A stretch of DNA of 64,000 nucleotides from Spirochaetaceae bacterium (GTDB lineage: Bacteria; Spirochaetota; Leptospiria; Leptospirales; Leptonemataceae). Under the pieces are notes generated by a model. That model saw only the letters and a list, made by a program, of their open reading frames with translations, searched no databases and was not told the DNA's origin. How positions within the stretch are numbered: the stretch's first letter is position 1; each line of letters begins with the position of its first letter. The stretch is from assembly GCA_002729885.1 (NCBI GenBank), contig PBUB01000030.1, positions 1 through 64,000 on the forward strand. The letters run 5' to 3'. Made by a program: the position numbers and the translations under genes. Below are positions 16,999-25,187 of the stretch, in pieces.

Positions 16999-17484
16999 TC
17001 ATTCGAAGCGAAATTCGAATGCAGGTTTCTCTTCCTTTTGCTCTTTCTTTTCTGTTCTAACCGCAGTCGGTTGAGATTTGCGTTGTGATTTAGGTTTTGA
17101 ACGACCGTTACTGTTGGAGCCTTTTTCCGGAAGCTGGATGCTTACTTCGGCATTCCCAGAAGCCTCATCAGTGTCCGCTGTTTCTATAGCCGACGGATTG
17201 TCAGATATTACCCTCTGAGTCAGTATTTTCTGTTTAAAGTCTTTTAATCTGGAAGACTCCTCAATCAACGAATCACGTAGCCGAATGGAATACTCTCGGT
17301 CCATAGGAAGACCGGACAGCATACCATCCAGTTCCTCCAGATCTCGTTCGATCCGTTCCAGTCTCCTGAGTAGATGAATAACTTTTAACTTCAAGGGTCC
17401 CTTCTTACTGATGCATTCGTTTTCTGCTGTCAAGTCCCAAATAATCCGGTAAATGGTGGAAAAATGAGCAAGGCCATGAACCAT
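16999..17484 (-). CDS. Hypothetical coiled-coil protein
   Basis: Unrecognised 161-residue protein. A central coiled-coil segment (about 36-95, with LLRRLERIERDLEELDGML) is followed by a Ser/Lys/Glu-rich disordered stretch and a short aromatic end FEFRFE that may be a docking motif. No signal peptide. The start is uncertain: ATG 17484 lies only ten bases from the divergent gene, leaving no room for promoters, whereas TTG 17394 has an AGAAGG just upstream and starts right before the coiled coil. Confidence 0.6.
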   Translation of the reverse strand: MVHGLAHFSTIYRIIWDLTAENECISKKGPLKLKVIHLLRRLERIERDLEELDGMLSGLPMDREYSIRLRDSLIEESSRLKDFKQKILTQRVISDNPSAIETADTDEASGNAEVSIQLPEKGSNSNGRSKPKSQRKSQPTAVRTEKKEQKEEKPAFEFRFE

Positions 17485-17494
17485 TGCCTCGTTT

Positions 17495-18253
17495 ATGGGC
17501 CAGTCCGGCAGTTCCTTTAATTTTTATCGGAAAGCGTGGCACCTACTTGGACTCATTGTGCCTCTTTTTGTTTATGTGGATCCCATTCACATGATCTGGC
17601 CGGAGTTCAAGCATGGTTCCCGCTGGGTCGGCATAGGTCTGCTCGGATTCGGTACGGTCTTTCTGATCATTGTCGATAGCATAAGGCTGCACAACCCCTC
17701 CTTTAATCGATTCTTCATAAACCTGGTGGGCCCTTTAATGAAGGAAGAGGAAAGGGATCGATACAATGGTACAGTTCCCTACATGTTTGCCAATCTGCTG
17801 CTATATCTGTTTTTCTCCAATGAGATCGTGGTACTGTCCTGCCTTTTCTTGATGATCGGTGATCCGGCCGCTGCTTACTTTGGGATGCGCTTTGGTAAGA
17901 CCAGGTTCTTTAACGGAAAATCTGTAGAAGGAGCCCTGGGCTTCATATTTGCCGGTTTTCTGGCCTGCGCGGGTTTTCTGGCATTGCATACATATCTGGA
18001 AGCCGATTCCAGTGTCTTCTGGCTTTATGGCTCCCAGGTGGGACCTGGCTACTGGTGGCTGGCTATTCTGCTCTTGAGCTCTGCTGGCGCAGGCATCGCC
18101 GAGTTCTTCTCTGTCACTGGCTTTCGCGGACTGATAGACGATAACCTGATTGTCCCTCTGGCAGGTTGCCTCAGTCTGGCATTGCTGGGTCATGCGGCCG
18201 GGCTGCCCTGGTCGGATGTATTGTTTGATCCAGGCCGCCTGGGCAACTTCTAG
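17495..18253 (+). CDS. Polyprenol/diacylglycerol kinase-like integral membrane protein
   Basis: Membrane protein of the dolichol kinase (SEC59)/CDP-diglyceride-synthase-related group, 252 residues with about seven membrane segments. Family-like motifs are RKAWHLLGLIVP at the N-terminus, ERDRYNGTVPYM before the third segment, and the conserved GDPAAAYFGMRFGKT with GKSVEGALGF. It probably phosphorylates a lipid alcohol (CTP-dependent in characterised relatives), but the substrate is unknown. No Shine-Dalgarno precedes ATG 17495, and no other start lies nearby. The lptF/G-like gene follows after 36 bases. Confidence 0.8.
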   Translation: MGQSGSSFNFYRKAWHLLGLIVPLFVYVDPIHMIWPEFKHGSRWVGIGLLGFGTVFLIIVDSIRLHNPSFNRFFINLVGPLMKEEERDRYNGTVPYMFANLLLYLFFSNEIVVLSCLFLMIGDPAAAYFGMRFGKTRFFNGKSVEGALGFIFAGFLACAGFLALHTYLEADSSVFWLYGSQVGPGYWWLAILLLSSAGAGIAEFFSVTGFRGLIDDNLIVPLAGCLSLALLGHAAGLPWSDVLFDPGRLGNF

Positions 18254-18289
18254 TCGCGCGAGCTGATTTAACGGGAAGCCCGGAATCTG

Positions 18290-19375
18290 ATGAAAATCCT
18301 GGATCGCTACATTGGCTTTGAATTTCTCAAAGCATTTGCCCTGGCTCTTCTGGGCTTAACCATTGTATTTCTGGCTCTGCAGGTGCTGGATACTCAAAAG
18401 ATCGATAGCACAGAGCCCAAGGAGCTACTGCGCTGGCACTACCTGTACAGCCTGCCTCAGATCGCAGTTTTTGTTACTCCTGCGGCCATGATGTTTTCGG
18501 TCTGCTTTGTAGTAGCTCAATTCGCCATGGCCCGGGAGCTTGTGGCCATTTATTCAGCGGGCACATCCTTCTACAGAGCTATCGTTTCTATCTACGTTGT
18601 AGCTGCAGTTGTTAGTGTGGGTACCATCATTTTTCAGGATCAGGTAGTTACTCCGTCCAATCGTAGCGCCCAGGAGTACCTGGCCAAGTACAAGAAGAAT
18701 ACGCGGCAGGCGAGAGATGTAGTCTGGCAGCGAAATCTTCGAGGAAAAGAAGGATACTATTTCATCTATTTCTTTGACCGGGAGCGAAATCGCATTATAG
18801 GCGGATTCCACTACATGAAAGTGAATGAGCAGGATCGTCCGCTCCGGATGGTTCAGGCTCTTTCGGCCCAGTACAATCAGGATGGGTCCTGGACACTGAA
18901 TGTGGTCAAGGATGTGCACCTGGACGGCAAGCTTAACGTTACGAAAACAGACTTCAAGGAAAGTATGGTGATGCGCTTTCCGGAGGAGCTGGAGTTCTTT
19001 TCCAATCCCAAGGTGAATCCGGCGGAGCTAAGTCTGAGCGAACTTCAGGATGAAATCCAGTTCCGAGAGCAGTACGGATTTTCCACGGTGCAGTACAGGG
19101 TACATTTTCATCGCTCCCTTTCTTTTCCTTTTATGGTTCTAATCGTTGCGGTGGTAGGATCCGTGGCGGGCAGCATGGGCTCTCTTCGTTCCGGAGGACC
19201 GCTGATTCGAAGCCTCTTACTTTCTACCGCAACAATCTTCTTTTATCAGCTAACGTTCGAGATAGGGGAAAATCTGGGAATGGCCGGGGTAGTGCCACCG
19301 GTGGTGGCTGGATGGGGACCCACCGCGATATTCGCCATGATTGGCTTCTGGCTGATCTGGAAGCGCGGACGCTGA
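18290..19375 (+). CDS. LptF/LptG family permease
   Basis: Subunit of the inner-membrane ABC machine that extracts lipopolysaccharide and passes it to the Lpt bridge. The 361-residue protein has the YjgP/YjgQ layout: two helices and a third before a periplasmic beta-jellyroll (about residues 115-265), then three helices at the C-terminus. The N-terminus MKILDRYIGFEFLKAF is typical. I cannot tell LptF from LptG. No partner permease or lptB is adjacent. Confidence 0.9.
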   Translation: MKILDRYIGFEFLKAFALALLGLTIVFLALQVLDTQKIDSTEPKELLRWHYLYSLPQIAVFVTPAAMMFSVCFVVAQFAMARELVAIYSAGTSFYRAIVSIYVVAAVVSVGTIIFQDQVVTPSNRSAQEYLAKYKKNTRQARDVVWQRNLRGKEGYYFIYFFDRERNRIIGGFHYMKVNEQDRPLRMVQALSAQYNQDGSWTLNVVKDVHLDGKLNVTKTDFKESMVMRFPEELEFFSNPKVNPAELSLSELQDEIQFREQYGFSTVQYRVHFHRSLSFPFMVLIVAVVGSVAGSMGSLRSGGPLIRSLLLSTATIFFYQLTFEIGENLGMAGVVPPVVAGWGPTAIFAMIGFWLIWKRGR

Positions 19376-19467
19376 GCACGGTATAGACCTGGCATAGACT
19401 TCTGTAAAGATGTACAGTATTATCGGGATTGGCAGAATGCCTGGCTTGCACAGGGCTATATCGGTCC

Positions 19468-20541
19468 CTATACAGGTCGATTTCGTTCCAGGAGTCTGCT
19501 TTCAATGCGACGGAACACTTCCAGAGGTGTGATCCAGTTCATGCAGGCCAGATCTCTGCGATAACATTTCTTATTTCCAAAGATGGAGCAGGGCCGACAG
19601 GGCAGCTTTTCTACAGGAACTTCCATGATGGCCTTTTCATCCTGGCCGTAGGGACCAAAACCTGAGAAATGGTGCGTGGCTCCCCAGATCGAAAGCACTT
19701 TAGTTCCCAGAAGCGCTGCTATGTGCATGTTAAAGGAGTCCATGGCCACCATCAAATCCATTCGCATGATGAGAGCCATTTCTCCTTCGATGTTGAGATT
19801 CCCGGCCACCATTGTGGTCACATTGGGAAAGCTTTCTTCCAGTATCTTCAGTTGCTCGATTTCTTGTTTTCCGCCACCAAACAGGAAGATTCTGCACTTC
19901 ATGTTTCGGTTTAGCAGGCTAACCAGTTCATGAACATGCACAAAAGGCCAGGTCTTGGGTCGATGCCCCGCGAACGGGGCGATGCCAATCCAGTAGCCTT
20001 CTTTTCTACCAATATCGTTCTTTTTGAGAAAATCCGTGGCCAGGGCTCTGCTGCGAGTATCAGGACTGATCCAGGGACCCTTATCGGGCTTCGCATGAAA
20101 TCCCGCCCTTTCAAATACATGCATGTAACGCTCTACTACATGGGGAAGCGGATATAGTTTTTTCCTTTTTCGTCTGGTCTGTTTGAGCTTTTCTCTGCGT
20201 CCCTTTACGATGCTGGAAAACTTGAGCCCCTGGAACTTGAATAGAAACTTCAGGATGCGCGATCGAGTAGAGCCATGAACATCGATGCCAAAGTCGTAAG
20301 GACCCAGAACTCGGAGCTCCCGGAATAGTCGGTAGATTCCTTTGAGGCCGCGATACTGCGGCTGTTTGAGATCAACACCGATAACCTCAACTCCTGGAAT
20401 GTTAAAGAAGAATGGTTCGAAAGCCCTTCTGGTAACCAGAGTCATCCGAATGTTGCTGTATTTTCCTGCCAGTGCGCTGAGCACGGGTACCAGCAGGGCT
20501 ACATCGCCCATGGCGGAGAATCTGAGGATCAGAAGATGCAT
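19468..20541 (-). CDS. Glycosyltransferase family 9 (heptosyltransferase-like)
   Basis: GT-B glycosyltransferase of the ADP-heptose:LPS heptosyltransferase family. The N-terminal motif LILRFSAMGDVALLVPVL, DFGIDVHGSTRSRIL, the donor-site region IGIAPFAGHRPKTWP, and the segment DLMVAMDSFNMHIAALLGTK (classically D-S-G-P/M-H) are visible. 357 residues, cytoplasmic face of the inner membrane. The sugar and acceptor cannot be assigned. Its start is two bases after the stop of the DUF4254 gene, so the two form a unit. Confidence 0.92.
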   Translation of the reverse strand: MHLLILRFSAMGDVALLVPVLSALAGKYSNIRMTLVTRRAFEPFFFNIPGVEVIGVDLKQPQYRGLKGIYRLFRELRVLGPYDFGIDVHGSTRSRILKFLFKFQGLKFSSIVKGRREKLKQTRRKRKKLYPLPHVVERYMHVFERAGFHAKPDKGPWISPDTRSRALATDFLKKNDIGRKEGYWIGIAPFAGHRPKTWPFVHVHELVSLLNRNMKCRIFLFGGGKQEIEQLKILEESFPNVTTMVAGNLNIEGEMALIMRMDLMVAMDSFNMHIAALLGTKVLSIWGATHHFSGFGPYGQDEKAIMEVPVEKLPCRPCSIFGNKKCYRRDLACMNWITPLEVFRRIESRLLERNRPV

Positions 20542-20543
20542 TC

Positions 20544-21164
20544 TCAGTTCTTGGACTTGGCGTAAAGCACCGGATTCAATGACTCATCATTGTACATTTT
20601 CATCTGCCGGTAAACCTTGGCAAATCGCTTTCCGGCGCGAATGTCTTCGATGAGTTCGTTGAATGCCCGAATAAGATCGGACTTCTGTTCCATCAAGACA
20701 TCCAGCTTTGTCTGGCACTTCTGAATGTGCTCTGCAGAAGCATCGGTGCGTTCTACTTGCTCTTTCATATGGTAAATCTTTAGAGCAAGAATACTGAGTC
20801 TGTCCATGGCCCATCCAGGGCTCTCCGTATTCAGTCTGGCATCTGATGCAGGTTTTGCATCTTTCAGCATTTCGATGTACATATCATCTACCAGTTCCAC
20901 CACGTTTGTGCGGTCCTGATTGGAACTGTCAATCCTTCGTTTTAGAGCCAGGCCTTCATTGGGATCAATGGTAGGTTCCCGAACTATATCTTCCAGATGC
21001 CATTGAACTGTATCGATCCAGTTCTTTCTGTAGAGCAATGCCTCCAGGGAACCATCCGGATGCGGATTGTTCATGGGTGCATCCACATCGTCGGTCTTGT
21101 GGTAATCCAGGATGGTCTGTTCGAAGATTTTGAAGGCGGCTTCAGCGTTCATCTGGAGCAGCAT
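20544..21164 (-). CDS. DUF4254 family protein
   Basis: A 206-residue, mostly helical soluble protein matching what I recall of DUF4254, found in Bacteroidetes and Leptospira: WHLEDIVREPTIDPNEGLALKRRID followed by SNQDRTNVVE and a long amphipathic helix (KQKSDLIRAFNELIEDIRAGKR-like). Function unknown. Adjacency to a GT9 glycosyltransferase (two bases) suggests a role in surface glycan synthesis. ATG 21164 has an AGG seven bases upstream; ATG 21152 is an alternative. Confidence 0.85.
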   Translation of the reverse strand: MLLQMNAEAAFKIFEQTILDYHKTDDVDAPMNNPHPDGSLEALLYRKNWIDTVQWHLEDIVREPTIDPNEGLALKRRIDSSNQDRTNVVELVDDMYIEMLKDAKPASDARLNTESPGWAMDRLSILALKIYHMKEQVERTDASAEHIQKCQTKLDVLMEQKSDLIRAFNELIEDIRAGKRFAKVYRQMKMYNDESLNPVLYAKSKN

Positions 21165-21204
21165 CGACAGCCTGCATGGCGGCTCAAGGAAAAAACCCTG
21201 TTCA

Positions 21205-22002
21205 TTAGCTCTCTTTTCGACCCAGTTCCCGGCTACGATCTGCAGCCGCCTCCACTGCTCGAATCACTGCGCCCCGAACTCCGTGATCCTCCAGTGCAGC
21301 CAGGCCTTCAATGGTAGTCCCGGCCGGGGAACTCACCCGGGTAATCCACTGAGCTGGATGCTCCCCTGATTCGAGATACAGATCCATGGCCGCCCGGATG
21401 GTGCGGGCTGCCATTTCAAAGGATTGCCCGGCCGGAAGACCCTGCTTGATGCCAGCTTCGCCCATACTCTGAAGAAACAGGAATGCATAGGCAGGTCCGG
21501 AACCGGATAGTGCAGTCACTCCGTGCAGCAGATCTTCCTTCTGCACCGCAAAAGCCATTCCGATGCTGGAAAACAAATCCAGGGTCGTTGCCTGGAGATC
21601 TTCCACGGGACAGTAAACACCACTGACGCTCTGATTTATTGTGGCCCCCAGGTTGGGCATGACCCGGGCTACCCGGGCCCGGGCATTGGGAAGATAGGAT
21701 ATGATTTCTGAAACAGATACGCCTGCTGCGATGGAGATGTAATCCTTGTTGCCTTCTAGAGGACTGAGGGCACTGCTCAGATCCTGAGGCTTCACACAGA
21801 TTAGTAGTATGTCGGACGATGTTTCCAGCTCACGGGCTGTGGGGCTGCGGTCCACTTTCCATTCTGTCGCGCGAGAATGTAGCTCCGCAGTTCCGGGAGC
21901 AGCATCGAAATAGTGCATCCGAAATCCCTTATCGGAAATCCCGGCTGCAATGGATTGAGCCATTTTACCGAATCCCAGAAAACCAATATCTTTGCCGCTC
22001 AT
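21205..22002 (-). CDS. proC: Pyrroline-5-carboxylate reductase
   Basis: Last step of proline synthesis. The N-terminal Rossmann motif IGFLGFGKMAQSIAAG, the segment ILLICVKPQ and the C-terminal signature (VTALSGSGPAYAFLFLQSMGEAGIKQGL, then SPAGTTIEGLAALE) are all present. The frame is open further upstream to 22116, but homology begins at ATG 22002, preceded by AGGATCCGG, giving 265 residues, the normal size. Confidence 0.95.
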   Translation of the reverse strand: MSGKDIGFLGFGKMAQSIAAGISDKGFRMHYFDAAPGTAELHSRATEWKVDRSPTARELETSSDILLICVKPQDLSSALSPLEGNKDYISIAAGVSVSEIISYLPNARARVARVMPNLGATINQSVSGVYCPVEDLQATTLDLFSSIGMAFAVQKEDLLHGVTALSGSGPAYAFLFLQSMGEAGIKQGLPAGQSFEMAARTIRAAMDLYLESGEHPAQWITRVSSPAGTTIEGLAALEDHGVRGAVIRAVEAAADRSRELGRKES

Positions 22003-22199
22003 AGTCCGGATCCTGGAATGAATGCGCACAGCGTAAATACTTTTATGACCGCATGGAACTGACTCTGGCTCAATGCATCCGCCGAAGAACAGACCAGGCT
22101 GCGAAGAGTGTGGCAAATTCCACTTGATCCATAAAGCACTGAATTATTATACTTGTTACAGAGACGTGGGTTTGAGCGAACCACTCTCAGGGGGATATC

Positions 22200-22565
22200 A
22201 TGACTACTCAAACGGCTACTGTGGAAAAAGCGGTCCCGGAACAATCCTGGGCAACCTATAAGGAATTCTGGCATTTCTATCTGGGCGAACATGCAGATCC
22301 CATGAATCGGGCCATACACTTTGCCGGCACAGCCGGTGTATTTATTATTCTGGGCCTTGCCATAGCGCTGCAAAACTGGTGGCTACTTCTGGCCATGCCA
22401 GTGTGCGGTTATGGATTTGCCTGGTTCGGTCATTTCTTTATAGAGAAAAACCGTCCGGCCACATTCAAGGCACCATTTCGTTCTCTGTTCTCAGATTTCA
22501 GAATGTTTTTTTGCATTCTGACGTTTCGCATTGGAAAGCATCTCAAGGAAGCGGGAGTTAAGTAG
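22200..22565 (+). CDS. Mpo1-like (DUF962) membrane protein
   Basis: A 121-residue protein with two adjacent membrane segments. It matches the DUF962/YGL010w (Mpo1) family: FYLGEHADPMNRAIHFAGT near residue 28, then GYGFAWFGHFFIEKNRPATFK with the conserved histidines. The yeast member is an Fe(II) dioxygenase that alpha-oxidises 2-hydroxy fatty acids; whether this one does is inferred. It is the only + gene between proC and ddl, in a 197-base divergent spacing from proC. AGGGGGAT precedes the ATG. Confidence 0.88.
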   Translation: MTTQTATVEKAVPEQSWATYKEFWHFYLGEHADPMNRAIHFAGTAGVFIILGLAIALQNWWLLLAMPVCGYGFAWFGHFFIEKNRPATFKAPFRSLFSDFRMFFCILTFRIGKHLKEAGVK

Positions 22566-22578
22566 AACGGCAAGTAGT

Positions 22579-22605
22579 GGCCGTCCAGGATTAAGCCGGA
22601 CGGCC
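22579..22605. terminator. GC-rich hairpin between convergent genes
   Basis: Perfect eight-base inverted repeat GGCCGTCC (22579-22586) and GGACGGCC (22598-22605) with an 11-base loop. It lies between the DUF962 stop and the converging ddl stop. No T-run follows on either strand, so it may be a factor-aided terminator or a transcript-end stabiliser. Confidence 0.5.
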
Positions 22606-22621
22606 GCATCTTCAGAATCTA

Positions 22622-23743
22622 TCAATGTCTGGTTTCCAGGGCATCCTGGCGTTTCTTTCGTTGCAATGCTAGATCCAGCAGCGCCTTTAGAAGGTCCGGT
22701 CGACTCAAACCGGTCTTCTCCCACAGCGTAGGATACATACTAATATTTGTGAACCCGGGCAGAGTATTGATTTCGTTAATATAGATTTCGCCTTTATCCG
22801 TTAGAAAGCAATCCACCCTTGCCAGGCCTTCGCAGTACAGCGTGCGAAATGTTTGCAGAGCCAGCTTTTGAACCGCAGAGGACTCTGCTTCTGTAATGTC
22901 CGCGGGAATCAGAAGTTTGGCTCCATCTGCATCGATGTACTTGGATTCGTAGGAATAAAATCCATCCTTTGGCAGAATCTGTCCTATGATACTGGCTCGC
23001 GGGCTTTCATTGCCCAGTACCGCGCATTCTATTTCCTTTCCCAGGATCTGTTCCTCAATCAGAATGCAATTGTCGAACCGAAAAGCCATCTCGCAGGCCT
23101 TCTTAAAACTCTCCTCATCTGTGGCTCGGCTCACTCCTACCGAAGATCCCTGACGAGCTGGCTTCACAAAAAGAGGTAAGCCCAGCTCCTGCTGAATTTC
23201 GCTAAATCGAATGGAATCCTTTTCATGAACAAAGAAAGTACGATGTCTCGCAGAGGGGATGCCTGCTTCTTTCAGATGGACCTTCATGGCAGATTTATCC
23301 ATCCCCAGTGACGATGCGAATACATCGCATCCTACAAATGGACGATCCAGGGTATGAAACAGTCCCTGTAGAATTCCGTCTTCTCCTCCGGTTCCGTGAA
23401 CAATGGGTAGAAAGATATCGATGTCAATGGTCTCGCCGTTTTCAGTCTTGCGTACCGGATTAAAGGTTCCCGGATGGAGACTCAATGGATGACCTTTCAG
23501 TGCTCCTGCTTTGATTGCTGCCGTGGCATCCGAACTTTCGCTCAGTTCATTTAGCTTTTCCAGATCATCCGCTTCCGGAAAGTCCCGGCTTTCGATTAGA
23601 AAAAAGGCTCCCCGGCGATTCATATAGATTCGCACTACCTTCATGGGGATTTGACTTAAAATATGATTGATGTTTTTTGCAGAAATAACAGAGATTTCAT
23701 GCTCCGCTGATTTTCCGCCAAATACCAGGCCCACACTTTGCAT
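22622..23743 (-). CDS. ddl: D-alanine--D-alanine ligase
   Basis: ATP-grasp enzyme making the D-Ala-D-Ala dipeptide for peptidoglycan. The N-terminal VGLVFGGKSAEHEISVISA, the ATP-grasp segment LPLFVKPARQGSSVGVS, the EEQILGKEIECAVLGN strand and the metal/substrate loop YINEINTLPGFT are intact. Its 373 residues match the longer DdlA-type group. The start faces a 146-base gap after meaB (same strand). Confidence 0.96.
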   Translation of the reverse strand: MQSVGLVFGGKSAEHEISVISAKNINHILSQIPMKVVRIYMNRRGAFFLIESRDFPEADDLEKLNELSESSDATAAIKAGALKGHPLSLHPGTFNPVRKTENGETIDIDIFLPIVHGTGGEDGILQGLFHTLDRPFVGCDVFASSLGMDKSAMKVHLKEAGIPSARHRTFFVHEKDSIRFSEIQQELGLPLFVKPARQGSSVGVSRATDEESFKKACEMAFRFDNCILIEEQILGKEIECAVLGNESPRASIIGQILPKDGFYSYESKYIDADGAKLLIPADITEAESSAVQKLALQTFRTLYCEGLARVDCFLTDKGEIYINEINTLPGFTNISMYPTLWEKTGLSRPDLLKALLDLALQRKKRQDALETRH

Positions 23744-23889
23744 AATTACCTACTTTTTGCGTTATAACGTTTGATTGCTACGGAGAACTTCTGGAACTCT
23801 ACACTTTGTTTACAATGGGATGCCTCAAACCTCGCCCGGAACAGACCGCTTAGAGATTCCAGCATTGACGACGCACCTACAATCCTTCC

Positions 23890-24900
23890 TCAAGTTTTTG
23901 GAGACAATGAGTCCGTCACTTCCGATTCCAGTTTTTCCAGAGATTGTTGCACAGCCTCCAGGATGGCCTTTTGAGCCCCGTCAAATCCGCCGGCCCGGTC
24001 CATCAGTTCTCGGGCACCGCCCAGATCACCCAGCATTCTCAATCCCTGTCGACCCAGTTCATCCTTTACCCATTTTTCGAAATAGTAAACCTCTCGTCTG
24101 TAAAGCGATGCATCCAGGGTCACAGGGTCCTTTCGGGAATCCAGGAGCTTCTGAAAATAGGCCAGTAGCTCGGAAAGCCCCATTCCTGTAATTGCGCTGG
24201 TGCGAAAGATAGGTACCTTTGCCTCTCCCGGGCGAATCAACTGAAGGCTTGCACGCAGGGCATGAAATGTTCTTTCGGCTGCTTCTTTTTCATCGGACTT
24301 ATTAATAATGAAGCAATCCGGTATTTCCATGATCCCGGCTTTCATGAACTGAATCTGATCGCCGGCCATGGGCTGAAGCAATAGAAACACTCGATCTGCG
24401 GTCTGCTGAATCTCAATTTCGCTTTGACCAATTCCTACAGTCTCTACCACCACTACATCAAACAGATGGTACAGTAGACGAAGCACAGAAAATGTAGTTC
24501 GACTGATTCCGCCCAGTTCCTGGTCCGAAGCCTGGCTACGAAAATAAAGCCGATTGTCTCCATGACTGAATCGAACCCTGGTTCGATCGCCGAGTATGGA
24601 TCCACCGGATACATGGCTGGATGGATCTACGGCAAGTACCGCCAGGCATTTCTCCGGATTCTCTGAGATAAATCGATTGGCCAGCTCTCCGACCAGGGTG
24701 GATTTACCGGCTCCCGGAGTGCCGGTAAATCCCAGAAACAGTCCTCTTCTGGACTGCCCGGAGGATTGCATGGTTTCCAGCACCTGCTTTCTCTGCAGGG
24801 CGGCTTCCGGTCGCGGATCTTCGAAAAGGGAAATCAATCGTGCAATGGCAAATTTCTGTCTTTCGAAGGCGGATGGAATGAGTGAACTATAATCTGGCAT
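23890..24900 (-). CDS. meaB: MeaB/ArgK-type GTPase, chaperone of a B12-dependent acyl-CoA mutase
   Basis: G3E-family GTPase that loads and protects adenosylcobalamin-dependent acyl-CoA mutases. P-loop GTPGAGKS (residues 60-67 from the chosen start), AVDPSSHVSGGSILGDRTR, VETVGIGQSE and the NKSD base-specificity motif are present. I start at ATG 24900, where homology begins, although the frame is open to 24996; this gives 336 residues. It lies downstream of meaA on the same strand with a 287-base gap holding a terminator-like hairpin, so it may have its own promoter. Confidence 0.94.
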   Translation of the reverse strand: MPDYSSLIPSAFERQKFAIARLISLFEDPRPEAALQRKQVLETMQSSGQSRRGLFLGFTGTPGAGKSTLVGELANRFISENPEKCLAVLAVDPSSHVSGGSILGDRTRVRFSHGDNRLYFRSQASDQELGGISRTTFSVLRLLYHLFDVVVVETVGIGQSEIEIQQTADRVFLLLQPMAGDQIQFMKAGIMEIPDCFIINKSDEKEAAERTFHALRASLQLIRPGEAKVPIFRTSAITGMGLSELLAYFQKLLDSRKDPVTLDASLYRREVYYFEKWVKDELGRQGLRMLGDLGGARELMDRAGGFDGAQKAILEAVQQSLEKLESEVTDSLSPKT

Positions 24901-25149
24901 TCGATGAGATCTCTCAGGGGGCTGCCCGGATAATCTTCTGCGATAGGGCCTGGAGTCAAAAAGATTAACTGCACCGTGGTCCAGCCCGGGCCGCATTAGC
25001 TGAGCTGGATTGAGACTAGAAACACTGGTGGGCTCAAGTGCATTCCCATCCCTGGGCTATAAATATGGCGGCCGCTAAATGTCAGGCGGTATGCAGCAGG
25101 CTGCCTGTAGGAGCCATTGCGCGCCTTGCCCTGAAGGCGAATGCGCTGT

Positions 25150-25181
25150 GAAAAGATAAGCCCCGTCCGGAGACGAGGCTT
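25150..25181 (-). terminator. Intrinsic terminator of meaA
   Basis: Stem AAGCCCCGTC (25158-25167), CGGA loop, GACGAGGCTT (25172-25181), nine of ten positions paired. On the minus strand it is followed by TATCTTTT. It starts seven bases beyond the meaA stop. The rest of the gap to meaB (24901-25149) shows no gene. Confidence 0.75.
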
Positions 25182-25187
25182 TACGAA

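Noticed and set aside
19376-19467. Possible promoter or hairpin between lptF/G-like gene and the convergent GT9 gene
   Set aside because: Only short imperfect repeats (around CTATAC and TATAGAC); too weak to call.
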